A stretch of DNA of 64,000 bases from Roseateles amylovorans. Its GTDB lineage: Bacteria; Pseudomonadota; Gammaproteobacteria; Burkholderiales; Burkholderiaceae_C. Positions 8,990 through 17,414 of this stretch are shown in pieces. The first letter of the stretch is position 1. Each line of letters begins with the position of its first letter. The notes under the pieces were generated by a model. That model made no database searches. It saw only the letters and a list, made by a program, of their open reading frames with translations, and was not told where the DNA came from. Position numbers and translations under genes: made by a program. The stretch spans positions 2,976,001 through 3,040,000 of the forward strand of contig NZ_CP104562.2 of the NCBI RefSeq assembly GCF_025398155.2. The letters are read 5' to 3'.

Positions 8990-9337
8990 TTATCCGCGAA
9001 CGAACCAGACCTTCGAGATGCCCTGTTCGGTGACCTCGTAGATGGCCGCCACCTGCACCGGGGCCTCGGGCACGCCGGTGACCAGTTCGTGGTCGATCAC
9101 CTTGTTGCCGAACACCATGCGGTTCACGAGCTGGGCGTGCAGCTCGGGGAGGTTGAATCGGTTGTCCCGGTAGTGCCGCTTCAGCGCCTCGCGGCCGACG
9201 ATCGTCGGCTGCGGGTTCGTCAGGACGTAGACCTCCACATCCTCGGTGTATTCGGCGACGAAGCGGTCCAGGTCTCGGGCGTTGTAGGCGTCGAGTTGGC
9301 GTTGGGCGAAGGCGGCGGGGTCGAAAGGGGTGGGCAT
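8990..9337 (-). CDS. SnoaL/NTF2-like protein
   Basis: A 115-residue protein of the NTF2/SnoaL fold: an initial helix (FAQRQLDAYNARDLDRFVAE), the typical YTEDVEVYVL and IVGREALKRHY strand-helix elements, and closing strands ending in ISKVWFVRG. Such proteins are often isomerases or ligand-binding proteins of unknown substrate. The start at 9337 (ATG of MPTPFDPAAF) fits the family length; a longer frame to 9553 overlaps the acetyltransferase gene and has atypical composition. It marks the left edge of the accessory stretch between the two T6SS blocks. Confidence 0.72.
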   Translation of the reverse strand: MPTPFDPAAFAQRQLDAYNARDLDRFVAEYTEDVEVYVLTNPQPTIVGREALKRHYRDNRFNLPELHAQLVNRMVFGNKVIDHELVTGVPEAPVQVAAIYEVTEQGISKVWFVRG

Positions 9338-9398
9338 GGCGGGGTGGGGGAGCGGTTGGAGGCGATCCTGGCCGGTTGGGGTGTTGGGGCGCTTGATC

Positions 9399-9917
9399 TC
9401 AGCAGTCCGCCTTCGCAGGACCTTCGTTGACGACGAACTCGCGCAGGTCCGGATATTCCGGTGGAAGCAACTCTCGCACCGAAGAGAAGGGCAACCTTTG
9501 AAAGGCGCGTTCCCAGAAGCGCTGTGCGTGGACGTCAGCGCGAAACACGCCAATGAGCCAAGGACTGTCTGAGGCCATGATCGTCTGGTGGATCACCTGG
9601 CTGGCGATACCCAAGCCGCGATATTTGGGTAGCACGTAAAGATCGGCCAGCTCCTTGATCGCCTGTCCATGTAGCTGCTGTAGCCCGACGAGTACAAACC
9701 CGACGACGCGGACGCCATGGCGGATGAAGTAGCCCTCGGCAACGGCATACGGATCGCGCAAGCGGTCCAGGAACGCCGACAGCGAATTGAAACGGCCTTC
9801 TGAATCGATCTCTTCTTGGGACCACGCCGATGATTCCAGTTCGTAGAACTGCCAGAGGTTGTCGAGCAGGTGGGCATCTGCGGGGGAGATAGGGGTCAGG
9901 GTGATCGGAGCGGTCAT
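9399..9917 (-). CDS. GNAT family N-acetyltransferase
   Basis: A 172-residue acetyl-CoA-dependent acetyltransferase. The acetyl-CoA-binding motif A is clear at ~93-112: ADLYVLPKYRGLGIASQVI, with the R-G-L-G-I-A loop. A later tyrosine/tryptophan-rich segment (AQRFWERAFQRL, ~131-142) is typical of the GNAT C-terminal half. The substrate is unknown. The gene starts 55 bp from an attC-like palindrome, and GNAT genes are common gene-cassette cargo, but no second site is seen on its other side. Confidence 0.86.
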   Translation of the reverse strand: MTAPITLTPISPADAHLLDNLWQFYELESSAWSQEEIDSEGRFNSLSAFLDRLRDPYAVAEGYFIRHGVRVVGFVLVGLQQLHGQAIKELADLYVLPKYRGLGIASQVIHQTIMASDSPWLIGVFRADVHAQRFWERAFQRLPFSSVRELLPPEYPDLREFVVNEGPAKADC

Positions 9918-9971
9918 GGCGGGGTTGATGCATTGCTGGCGGACGCATTGAACTGGCGGCCTTCAGCCTGG

Positions 9972-10084
9972 GTCTAACGTCGGTTGGTGACCGGCTGCTC
10001 TGCAGCGGAAACGGTCTTTCGACGCGCTGAACTCGGTGCCCTAAAGCGGCCGTTCAGCGATTGCGTTCGGCTGAGTCGTTAGAC
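9972..10084. repeat. attC-like imperfect palindrome
   Basis: A 113-bp segment bounded by GTCTAACG and CGTTAGAC, perfect inverted ends that also fit the integron R-box consensus (RYYYAAC ... GTTRRRY). Inside is a second inverted repeat, GCTGAAC (10026-10032) and GTTCAGC (10052-10058). The inner L-box pairing expected of a true attC is poor, and no integrase is in the window. It may be a relic cassette site or a chromosomal repeat family. Confidence 0.4.
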
Positions 10085-10164
10085 GTCGACTCGAACAGCA
10101 TGTACAACTCCTTCGCGTCAGTCAGCTAACATTTGATGTACGGAGGAGCGCTGAACATCGTGCC

Positions 10165-10644
10165 ATGAGAGCAAAGATAACGCCGAAGTTTCGGCGACCC
10201 GCAGTGCCGCCCGCAACTTTCGTCCCGCCGCCGCCAGCTCTGAGTGGCCAGGAGAAACTCGTCATCAGGCAGACCGCCTATGTCGAGGCGCTGCATCAGG
10301 GCTGGTTCGCCACCGCTCTGGAGCAAACCAAGTCGGTCTTCACGCTGGCCAGCGCCGGTGTTGGCTTGGCGCTGACATTACTGTTTAGCGCGAATAAGGA
10401 GATTCGTACCTGGATCCCCGGCTGGCTTCTCGCTTCCGCCATCTTGTTCGGACTGGCCACCGCCGCCTGCATCTGGGTCTTTCACGCCAATGGCAAGTTG
10501 GCGCTGAAGTTGATATGCGAAGAAGACCATCAGGCGGCTAATGGCCTGGTCCAGCGCATGCATCTGGTCAGTCTTATCTGCTTCTTCCTGGGCATCGCCT
10601 TCCTTCTTGCCGCTGGTCTGGCATTCATCCTGTTCGGGAAATAA
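10165..10644 (+). CDS. Small inner-membrane protein upstream of the Gabija pair
   Basis: A 159-residue protein of unknown function. The N-terminal ~30 residues are basic and proline-rich (PPATFVPPPPALSG), followed by an amphipathic helix. Three hydrophobic segments follow at ~60-76, ~85-106 and ~134-157, the last ending in FILFGK. No catalytic motif is seen. It is followed two bases later by another small ORF and then by the nuclease-helicase pair, all in the same direction, so it may be an accessory or membrane sensor of the defence locus; that is inference from position alone. The start is an ATG without a strong Shine-Dalgarno close by. Confidence 0.6.
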   Translation: MRAKITPKFRRPAVPPATFVPPPPALSGQEKLVIRQTAYVEALHQGWFATALEQTKSVFTLASAGVGLALTLLFSANKEIRTWIPGWLLASAILFGLATAACIWVFHANGKLALKLICEEDHQAANGLVQRMHLVSLICFFLGIAFLLAAGLAFILFGK

Positions 10645-10646
10645 GC

Positions 10647-10847
10647 ATGAGCAAGAAGGTACCGTCCAAAATCGATTCCAGGCGCGCGGGATCGACGCCG
10701 AGCCTGACCTCGAAGCCGGCGAAACGCGGGGCTACGGCCAAGAAAGCCGGCCGGCATGTCACGGCCGACAAGGCCACCTCCTGCTTCGACGGTGCGGGAG
10801 ACCTCAATCCAACCAAAACAAAGGTTGGCCAATCCAAGAAAAGGTAG
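10647..10847 (+). CDS. Small basic hypothetical protein
   Basis: A 66-residue, lysine/arginine/serine-rich, probably disordered protein with no recognisable domain. It starts two bases after the stop of the membrane protein gene and ends two bases before the next small ORF, a spacing that suggests translational coupling. Composition alone would allow chance coding, so its reality rests on this packing. Confidence 0.4.
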   Translation: MSKKVPSKIDSRRAGSTPSLTSKPAKRGATAKKAGRHVTADKATSCFDGAGDLNPTKTKVGQSKKR

Positions 10848-10849
10848 CC

Positions 10850-10999
10850 ATGGCAACCAAGACCAGTCAGCAAACCGGACTGCTGCAGAAGAACTTCACC
10901 GGCGCGGGGAGCATGCGACCCGAGCAGGTCCCCGTCGCTCAAGCGCCCGCGCCAACGCTGGCACCTACTCCAGCGCCCGCGCCTGTCAAACGCAACTGA
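10850..10999 (+). CDS. Very small Pro/Ala-tailed hypothetical protein
   Basis: A 49-residue ORF starting at the ATG at 10850 after a modest AAGGT ribosome site. The second half is a repeated Ala-Pro-Thr run ending in VKRN. There is no known domain. It is the last of three tightly spaced small ORFs before the OLD-family nuclease gene, which begins 73 bp downstream with its own GGGAGAG site. Confidence 0.35.
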   Translation: MATKTSQQTGLLQKNFTGAGSMRPEQVPVAQAPAPTLAPTPAPAPVKRN

Positions 11000-11072
11000 G
11001 CCAGGCGGCCGCAGGCCGCGGTCGATATGAGATGCACTGCAAGGCAGAGATCCTTCAGGCAGGGAGAGAGCA

Positions 11073-12911
11073 ATGTACCTGGCCAAGCTGGTCATCAAGA
11101 ACTTTCGCAAGCTTGCGCATGCGGAGCTGTCATTTCAAGCCGGCCTTAACGTCCTGGTCGGCGGCAACAACGTCGGCAAGACGGCCGTGGTCGATGCCTT
11201 GCGCGCGCTGTTGGCTGGTCATGACGAGCCTTACCCACGCCTCGGCGAAGAGGACGTGCATCGTCCCAAGAGCGGCACGCCGTTTGGCGACATTGTCTTC
11301 GAGTACGTGTTCAGTGGCCTCGACGCTGACGATGAAGCTGACTTCCTGGCCGCCCTCGTGCCTGACCCTGCGGGCAATCTAGACGCGCACATCAAGATCC
11401 GTTACTCGGACCCTGACAAGGGCGGCCGCCTGCGCGCCAAGCGCTGGTGCGGCGAGCATGAGGATGTCGGCCTGACCGCGGACATGATGGAAAACTTGAG
11501 GGGCGTGTACTTGCCGCCGCTGCGCGATGCGTCGCAAGGTCTCAAGCCCGGCAGGACCAGCCAGCTTGCGCGACTCCTGCAACTGCTCGCGGAGGAAGAC
11601 GGCGTCAAAGGCATCGACAAAGCGCTGCAGGATCTCGACAAAGAGCTGAAGACGCACCTGCCTATCGTCAACACACAGAACGCCATCGACACTCGGCACA
11701 AGATGATGCTGGGCACGCAGCTCGCGCAGCTGCTGGAAGTCGGTTTGAGCGCCAGCGACTTCAAGAGCTTGAAGTCCCGGTTGTCGTTGGTCGTGGACGC
11801 CTTCGAGATCGAGCAGAACGGGTTGGGCTTCAACAACCTGATCTATATGTCCGTTGTGCTGAGTGAGCTGACCAAGAACCCGGACTCCCGTTACCGGGGA
11901 CTGATCGTTGAAGAGCCGGAGGCGCATCTGCATCCGCAGCTCCAGGCCGTGCTGCTGCAGTACCTGCAGTCCATCCAGGCCGTCGACGGCGAGAAGCCCG
12001 TCCAGCTCTTCGTGACCAGCCACTCGCAGAACTTCGCGAGCATTGCCGACCTGGATAGCCTGGTGTGCCTCGTGGACACCGGCAACGCGGTTGAGACCTT
12101 CCTTCCCCGCAGCATTACTTTCGACAAAGGCAAGCGCGAGAAGCTGGAACGCTACCTTGACGTCACGCGGGCCGAACTCTTCTTCGCCCGCCGGGTCATT
12201 TTCGTCGAGGGCGCTGCCGAACTCATGATGGTTGACGCTCTGGCCACGCGCATGGACTGCAACCTGCGCCAGCATGGCGTGAGCCTGATCAGCGTCGAGG
12301 GACTGAACTTCGATTCATTCCTGCCCCTCTTCGGGGACAACGCGCTAAAGATCCCGGTGGCGGTCCTGACCGATGCCGACCCTGTGGCACCTAAAACTCC
12401 CTCCGCACCAGCATCCGCGGCGCCATTCGCTTTGGCCACTCCGCTAGCAACGCCACCAGCCGCAGCTGGCGACTCTGAAGACGAAGAGGACGAGGACGCC
12501 GTACCAGTCTATCCCGCGCCTGGAGACACCATCATCGTCTCGGCCAACACCGCCAAGATGAAGACCTGCGAGGATGACCACGTCAAGGTGTTCCATGGCC
12601 TCAAGACCTTCGAGTACGACTTGGCGTTGGAACCCGAGAACCGCGCCGCCATGCTCAAGGCATTAGGGGAGCTGCGGCCGAGGATCGCGAAATCCCTGAC
12701 AACCAGGGTCGCCGCGGAGGTCGGTGATGCGGCCCAGGCCAAGGCGTTGTTCTGCGGCATGTTCGAGCGCAAGCAGAGCAACGTCCAGAAAGGCAGCTTC
12801 GCCCAGTCGCTGGCGCAGGTCATTTCAGACAAGACGGTGCCCTTCAGGGTGCCGGCTTACATCCAGGCTGCCATCAAGCATGTTTGCAAAGTTGCGGCAC
12901 CGGCGCCATGA
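11073..12911 (+). CDS. gajA: Gabija-type OLD-family ATPase/TOPRIM nuclease GajA
   Basis: Predicted anti-phage nuclease: an ABC-type ATPase fused to a TOPRIM endonuclease. The N-terminal ATPase has Walker A GGNNVGKT (~30-37). The signature/Walker B half lies late in the domain, around GLIVEEPEAHLHPQLQAVLL (~275-294), followed by a TSHS segment. The TOPRIM part begins at VIFVEGAAE (~374-382, the metal-binding EGxxE motif) and continues with VLTDAD (~430-436). A disordered acidic Ala/Pro insert lies between ~440 and 475, then a KTFEYDLA segment typical of these nucleases. At 612 residues it is close to known GajA. The next gene overlaps it by four bases and encodes a UvrD-like helicase, the diagnostic partner (class 2 OLD/Gabija arrangement). 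Confidence 0.85.
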   Translation: MYLAKLVIKNFRKLAHAELSFQAGLNVLVGGNNVGKTAVVDALRALLAGHDEPYPRLGEEDVHRPKSGTPFGDIVFEYVFSGLDADDEADFLAALVPDPAGNLDAHIKIRYSDPDKGGRLRAKRWCGEHEDVGLTADMMENLRGVYLPPLRDASQGLKPGRTSQLARLLQLLAEEDGVKGIDKALQDLDKELKTHLPIVNTQNAIDTRHKMMLGTQLAQLLEVGLSASDFKSLKSRLSLVVDAFEIEQNGLGFNNLIYMSVVLSELTKNPDSRYRGLIVEEPEAHLHPQLQAVLLQYLQSIQAVDGEKPVQLFVTSHSQNFASIADLDSLVCLVDTGNAVETFLPRSITFDKGKREKLERYLDVTRAELFFARRVIFVEGAAELMMVDALATRMDCNLRQHGVSLISVEGLNFDSFLPLFGDNALKIPVAVLTDADPVAPKTPSAPASAAPFALATPLATPPAAAGDSEDEEDEDAVPVYPAPGDTIIVSANTAKMKTCEDDHVKVFHGLKTFEYDLALEPENRAAMLKALGELRPRIAKSLTTRVAAEVGDAAQAKALFCGMFERKQSNVQKGSFAQSLAQVISDKTVPFRVPAYIQAAIKHVCKVAAPAP

Positions 12912-14716
12912 GCGGCCTCACACCTGAACAGCAGGACGTCGTCGATGCGCCGATGGTGCCGCTGTGCGTCATCGCTTGCGCCGGTAGCGGCAAGACCAAG
13001 ACTGCCGTTCATCGAGTTGTGCGGATGCGGCACAACCTTGGCGAGGCACGTGGCCGCGTGGCGCTGCTGTCGTTTTCCAATGTGGCCGTCGACACCTTCC
13101 GCGAGGCCTATGACGATCTGGCGAGCAGTCTGCCGTCCGGCGCCGGCCGATCGCGGGTCGACATCGACACGCTGGACGGCTTCATCACCACCAACGTCAT
13201 CCGTCCGCACGGCCACCGGACCATGAAGTCCCCGCGGGCGGCGTTCCTCGTGACTGGCGATGAAGCCTTCCTTGAAGGCTTCAAGTTCCCGACGTCGTCA
13301 TTTCCTCAGTCGATCAAGGCGCTGAACCTAGCGTTTTTGAACGGAAAAGAGGTCTTCTTCTACATGTTCAACGACCAGGTCGTCATTGTCGACTCATCCG
13401 TCGCCCGCAACCTCATCGCGAAGTTGGGCCGCACAGGTGCGTACACCCACGACCTCGGGCGCTACTGGGCTTACCGGACACTGAAGGAGCAGCCGAAACT
13501 GCTGGCGGCACTGTCGCGCCGCTACCCGCACATCGTGATCGACGAGGCGCAGGACATCGGGTCTGTCCATCAAGCCATTCTTGAGCTGCTGATTGGCGCC
13601 GGCTCGTGCGTGACGTTGATCGGCGACCCCAACCAGGGCATCTACGAGTTCGCGGGCGCCGACGGCAAGTTCCTCATCGAATACCACCAGCGCGCCGGCG
13701 TCCTGCAGCACTCGCTGAAGAGGAACTTCCGGTCTGCCCCCAGTATCGTGGACCTGGCCAATTGCCTTTGCGGCCGCGACGACGTCGCTGAGCGGAGCGC
13801 GCCCGCCACGCCGCATGGTGCCTTCTTCACCGGCTACAAGGGCGACCAGTACCCCCAGCTCATCTCTTCATTCCAGGGCGCCATGTCAGCCGCCGGCGCA
13901 GACATCAAGCGATCCGCCGTCTTGTGCCGTGCCAAGAAGTTGGCCGGAACGCTTCGTGGCGACGAGGCGCCGGCCGGCCAAGGCCTGGTCAGGTTGTTCG
14001 CCGCCGCCGCAGTGTTGCGTGACCGGCGCAAGGATTTCCTGAAGGCGTTCCAACGCGTCGCTGTCGCGGTGGTCGCGCTGTTGGATAACGCACCCCACGG
14101 CCTTGTGAGCCAGATCACCCAACCGTCAAACAAGCCGGATGACCGGGAACTGCGCAAAGTTATCTGGGCCTTCACACGTGACCCAGCCACCGGCCTGCCG
14201 TCGGCGTCCCTAGTGGCCGATGCGCAATGGCACGCCCATCTGCTGGCACGCATCAAGGTCTTGCTGGTCAATCTGGATACGAAATTCGGCCTCAAGCGGG
14301 TCGCCAACCTCGGCAATAAGCTTTCCAAGAAGGCGTTGCCGAGCACGCCACTTACCAGCGCTGCGGACCTGGCTGATGGCGGCGCCACGGCTCTGCGAAT
14401 CGACACCGTACACAAGGCCAAGGGAGAAAGCCTGGACGCCGTCCTGTACGTGACCACCAAGGAGCACGCGCAGGCACTACTAGGGGGCGTCGCGACCGAG
14501 TTGGGCCGCATTGGCTACGTCGCGGCTACGCGGACCCGTAACCTGCTCTGGGTGGCCGTGCCGCACAACTCTTTGAAAGAACTTCGACCCCAGTTGCTGG
14601 AAAGAGGATTCAAAGAGGTAGGGCTCTCAGCGACGCCGACGCCCGCGGCCAAGTCGACGCATGACGTGCTCTTGCCGTTGCCACTGAAGGCAACGAAGCC
14701 GCAGGCCAGTGCCTGA
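12908..14716 (+). CDS. gajB: Gabija-type UvrD-like helicase GajB
   Basis: A superfamily 1 DNA helicase-like protein, partner of GajA in sensing or processing nucleic acid during phage infection. Visible motifs: Walker A CAGSGKTKTAVHR (~18-30), the DEAQD motif II in VIDEAQDIGS (~210), GDPNQGIYEFAGA motif III (~238), RNFRSAP motif IV region (~273), motif V DTVHKAKGESLDAV (~498) and motif VI YVAATRTRNLLWVA (~538). From the ATG at 12908, which overlaps the gajA stop as ATGA, the protein is 602 residues; starting further upstream would run inside gajA. It is longer than classical GajB (about 500 residues). Confidence 0.85.
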   Translation: MSGLTPEQQDVVDAPMVPLCVIACAGSGKTKTAVHRVVRMRHNLGEARGRVALLSFSNVAVDTFREAYDDLASSLPSGAGRSRVDIDTLDGFITTNVIRPHGHRTMKSPRAAFLVTGDEAFLEGFKFPTSSFPQSIKALNLAFLNGKEVFFYMFNDQVVIVDSSVARNLIAKLGRTGAYTHDLGRYWAYRTLKEQPKLLAALSRRYPHIVIDEAQDIGSVHQAILELLIGAGSCVTLIGDPNQGIYEFAGADGKFLIEYHQRAGVLQHSLKRNFRSAPSIVDLANCLCGRDDVAERSAPATPHGAFFTGYKGDQYPQLISSFQGAMSAAGADIKRSAVLCRAKKLAGTLRGDEAPAGQGLVRLFAAAAVLRDRRKDFLKAFQRVAVAVVALLDNAPHGLVSQITQPSNKPDDRELRKVIWAFTRDPATGLPSASLVADAQWHAHLLARIKVLLVNLDTKFGLKRVANLGNKLSKKALPSTPLTSAADLADGGATALRIDTVHKAKGESLDAVLYVTTKEHAQALLGGVATELGRIGYVAATRTRNLLWVAVPHNSLKELRPQLLERGFKEVGLSATPTPAAKSTHDVLLPLPLKATKPQASA

Positions 14717-15143
14717 TTTGATCGCGCAGCAGAAGCCTCCAATATCTCCGCGGCCCGTTGGCTCCGCCAGCAACTCGCTCGTTGATGAGCAAGGGTTGAA
14801 CTTGCAGTCTGACACGGAGGTATCGCAAAGCGGTCACTTACGGCTGACAGCTTCCAGCCTGAACCGGAAGCTCCGCCCGGCCCAATAGGAGCCCTGCGCA
14901 TGGCCTACGCCATATGCGAACGGATTTGAGGTTGTCTCTGCCTCCGGTTGTCTTCAAACGAGGCCGGCGAACGGTGCCTCCGTCGCCGGCCATTCCTGCG
15001 TCTTCCCCCGAAATCCAAGAATCAGCATTCTGCTGAGAGACACCCACACGCGGGCGCGCTAAAAAGGGAAGAGGGCCTGATCAAATTCGCCCCAATCGAT
15101 CGCTCAATCCCATTCAACAAGTTCCAGGCAGGTCGTCTCTCCC
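14717..15143. other. Intergenic region between Gabija and the candidate effector
   Basis: 427 bp without a supported ORF. It holds the strong hairpin at 14963-14990 and presumably the promoter for the 748-residue protein. No RNA gene family was recognised. Confidence 0.5.
14963..14990 (+). terminator. Strong stem-loop after the Gabija operon
   Basis: GCCGGCGA pairs with TCGCCGGC and the stem continues inward as CGG/CCG with a one-base bulge. It lies 250 bp past the gajB stop. No T-tract follows, so it may be a processing site or a Rho-dependent region rather than an intrinsic terminator. Confidence 0.4.
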
Positions 15144-17390
15144 ATGAAGCCGTTTGCGGACACGTCAGCAGCGACCTTGCGGACCAAGACCCCGCAGCCA
15201 GCCGCTGCCTTAATCGCCAGCGAAAAGACACTGGCGCCGTCTCCATCCAATCCATTGCAAGCAGCGATTGATGCCTCACCCCGCATGCTGGCGCAGCGTC
15301 GCGCCATAGATGCGGCGTTTGGCGCGGCGGCCGATCCTGCTGTCGTGCAAAGAACCCGTCCATCGCAGCAACAAGCCGCTGCGCAGCCCCAATCCCATTC
15401 CAGGAACACTGGCTCGCCATCCGCATCCGTCGCCCAACGGGTCATCGTGCGCGGGCAAGGGAAGGGCGCGTACATGGACGACGACAGCGGCCACGAATTC
15501 GCGTTCCTCAAGCAGTCCCCCAATGGGAAAAACCTGCTGTTCGCCAACCGCGATCAGTTGAGCAACATCCGTGACTTGATCCTGGCGGGCTCCCAACTAC
15601 CGGTCGTCGCATCAAACCAAAGGTCAGTTCGCGACGCCATGGACACCTGGAGAAAGCAGCGAAGGGATACCGCGGCGGACGCGGCGGTGACCGACGCGCT
15701 CTCGAAACTGAAGCTGGTCTGGGTGGAAGAAGACAAGGAAACCAACTGCACCTATGACGAGTGCGCGGGAGACGTCCAATCCGTCCTGGTGACCGTGCTG
15801 GGCCACACGAACGAAAAATGGGGCCGGCTCACCTTCAAGAAACCCGGGTTTGGGGAGCGCGCGCCGGTGGCCTCGGGCACCGTCACCATGAACAACCAGC
15901 ACGGCGTTGACAAGAATTCAGTTCGAGAATCGTTGGACATCAGCAAGAAGGACCTGTCCGGAAAGGGACGGTTCAAAGGCGTTGAGTTCAGAGAACTGAC
16001 CGACCCCCACTATTCATTGGCGTCCACGACCGCCGGGGACAATGCCGTGACGGTGGAAGGAAAGGACGGTCAGTATTTCTATGTGTCCAAGGCAACCCGC
16101 ACGGCCAGGACCACCAGCGCCACCGAAGGCAATTACGTGTTGAACGGCCGCAGTTTCGCCAACTTGGCCGCCATCCCCGCCAATGACGCGGCGATCAACC
16201 AGTCCTACGCCAAGCTGGTGACCGATCGCTCGGTGCAGGACTGGGCCAAAGTAGATCGCGTGGGCATGCGCGCCGGCACCCAGGACCAGGCCATGGATAA
16301 GTGGAACGCTCTGGGCATGGCGGCGTATGCGAAGAAGGTGCTGGGGTTCAACTTGGCGCTGAATCAGGACTACGAGTGGCTGCACATCCGCGGCGTGCAG
16401 AACGGAGGACGCAATCTGATCTCGAATCTGGGGACAGGCACCTGGATCGCGAACTCGGCCATGATTCCCTTCGAGAACCAGATTCGCCACTGGGCGGACA
16501 CCAAGCCCGGCCAGCTCTTCGCTCGGTACGAGACGACGACGCATGGCGTCAATACGCCGGTGCTGAATCAGATCACCATCAAGGTCGCTGCCAGCGACGA
16601 CCATGCCATCGGCCCCATCTCACGCGACGATCCGCTCACCGTGGTTTTCAATGCGCAAAGTGGGCTGCTGCAGGACACCTTCAGCAACAAGATCAGGATC
16701 AAGGACTACCACCAGCGTGCCGGCGGCTTGGCCTATCAGGAGGGCGTGAAAGCTGCGGCGGCGGGCGGTCCCGCACTCGACAGTGCACGGCATGCGAGAG
16801 GCCACCGCCACTATCAGGAGGGCGTCGCGGCGGCGCGACGGGGCGATCCCGCGCCGGCAACGCGGGGTGGTGCAGCGGGCCATGCGGACTACTGGGCCGG
16901 AGTGGCCACCGCAAGGGCCAGTGGCTCGGCTGGCGTGGGTGGGCATGCGGTGGGCTTCAACCATTACGTGGCAGGAATGCAGGCTGCCCGGGCCAATGGC
17001 ACAGCGGGTGTTGGCGGTCAGGCCGTCGGGCATGCCGACTACTTGGCCGGCGTACTCGCGGCAAGTGTCGGCGCCGCAGCGGGCACGGGTGCGCACGGCG
17101 TCGGACATGCGGACTGGCACCGAGGGTATGCCCAGGGCCGCGTCGGCAACCTCGTCAACTTCGTCCACAGCGGCGAGGTGCGCGGCTGTCAAGCCGGGAT
17201 CCGTAACTTCCTCGACAAGCAATCCAAGACACGCAAGTTGGACGACGAGGACGACGACGTGTTCGAGGACGACGATGACGATCAGAGCGATGACGAAGGC
17301 CCGAAGCGCATCAAGCTCGACGCGTCGATCGCCACTTCATTCAGGAATGGATCGGCCCCTCAGAGCGGGACGTCCACGCCAAGCCAGTGA
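15144..17390 (+). CDS. Large repeat-containing candidate effector/toxin
   Basis: 748 residues, not assigned to a family with certainty. The first ~95 residues are disordered and contain AIDASPRMLAQRRAIDAAFG and VVQR, resembling leader segments of proteins linked to contractile injection systems (impression, not a search). A central domain (~100-520) includes EWLHIRGVQNGG (~411-422) followed by a WIANSAMIPFEN stretch, which resembles His-containing nuclease folds; H414 would be the key residue. Residues ~527-670 hold about five tandem ~25-residue repeats of the type G-H-x-D/H-Y-x-x-G-V-x-A-A. The tail has an acidic run (~700-716) and PKRIKLD (~720), close to a eukaryotic nuclear localisation signal. 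It has no signal peptide. The T6SS genes nearby make it a possible cargo; no immunity gene is obvious. Confidence 0.6.
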   Translation: MKPFADTSAATLRTKTPQPAAALIASEKTLAPSPSNPLQAAIDASPRMLAQRRAIDAAFGAAADPAVVQRTRPSQQQAAAQPQSHSRNTGSPSASVAQRVIVRGQGKGAYMDDDSGHEFAFLKQSPNGKNLLFANRDQLSNIRDLILAGSQLPVVASNQRSVRDAMDTWRKQRRDTAADAAVTDALSKLKLVWVEEDKETNCTYDECAGDVQSVLVTVLGHTNEKWGRLTFKKPGFGERAPVASGTVTMNNQHGVDKNSVRESLDISKKDLSGKGRFKGVEFRELTDPHYSLASTTAGDNAVTVEGKDGQYFYVSKATRTARTTSATEGNYVLNGRSFANLAAIPANDAAINQSYAKLVTDRSVQDWAKVDRVGMRAGTQDQAMDKWNALGMAAYAKKVLGFNLALNQDYEWLHIRGVQNGGRNLISNLGTGTWIANSAMIPFENQIRHWADTKPGQLFARYETTTHGVNTPVLNQITIKVAASDDHAIGPISRDDPLTVVFNAQSGLLQDTFSNKIRIKDYHQRAGGLAYQEGVKAAAAGGPALDSARHARGHRHYQEGVAAARRGDPAPATRGGAAGHADYWAGVATARASGSAGVGGHAVGFNHYVAGMQAARANGTAGVGGQAVGHADYLAGVLAASVGAAAGTGAHGVGHADWHRGYAQGRVGNLVNFVHSGEVRGCQAGIRNFLDKQSKTRKLDDEDDDVFEDDDDDQSDDEGPKRIKLDASIATSFRNGSAPQSGTSTPSQ
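16720..17140 (+). repeat. Tandem ~75-bp protein-level repeats in the candidate effector
   Basis: About five coding repeats of ~25 codons. Clear copies are HRHYQEGVAAARRG, HADYWAGVATARASG, FNHYVAGMQAARANG and HADYLAGVLAASVG, with a diverged last copy HADWHRGYAQGRVG. The repeating GVGGHAVG-type linkers suggest a small helical repeat scaffold. Confidence 0.75.
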
Positions 17391-17414
17391 TCGACGCGAG
17401 CTGGCGACGACGTC

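Noticed and set aside
9399..10164. Integron cassette array
   Set aside because: Only one attC-like site, weak inner-box pairing, no integrase; kept only as an attC-like palindrome.
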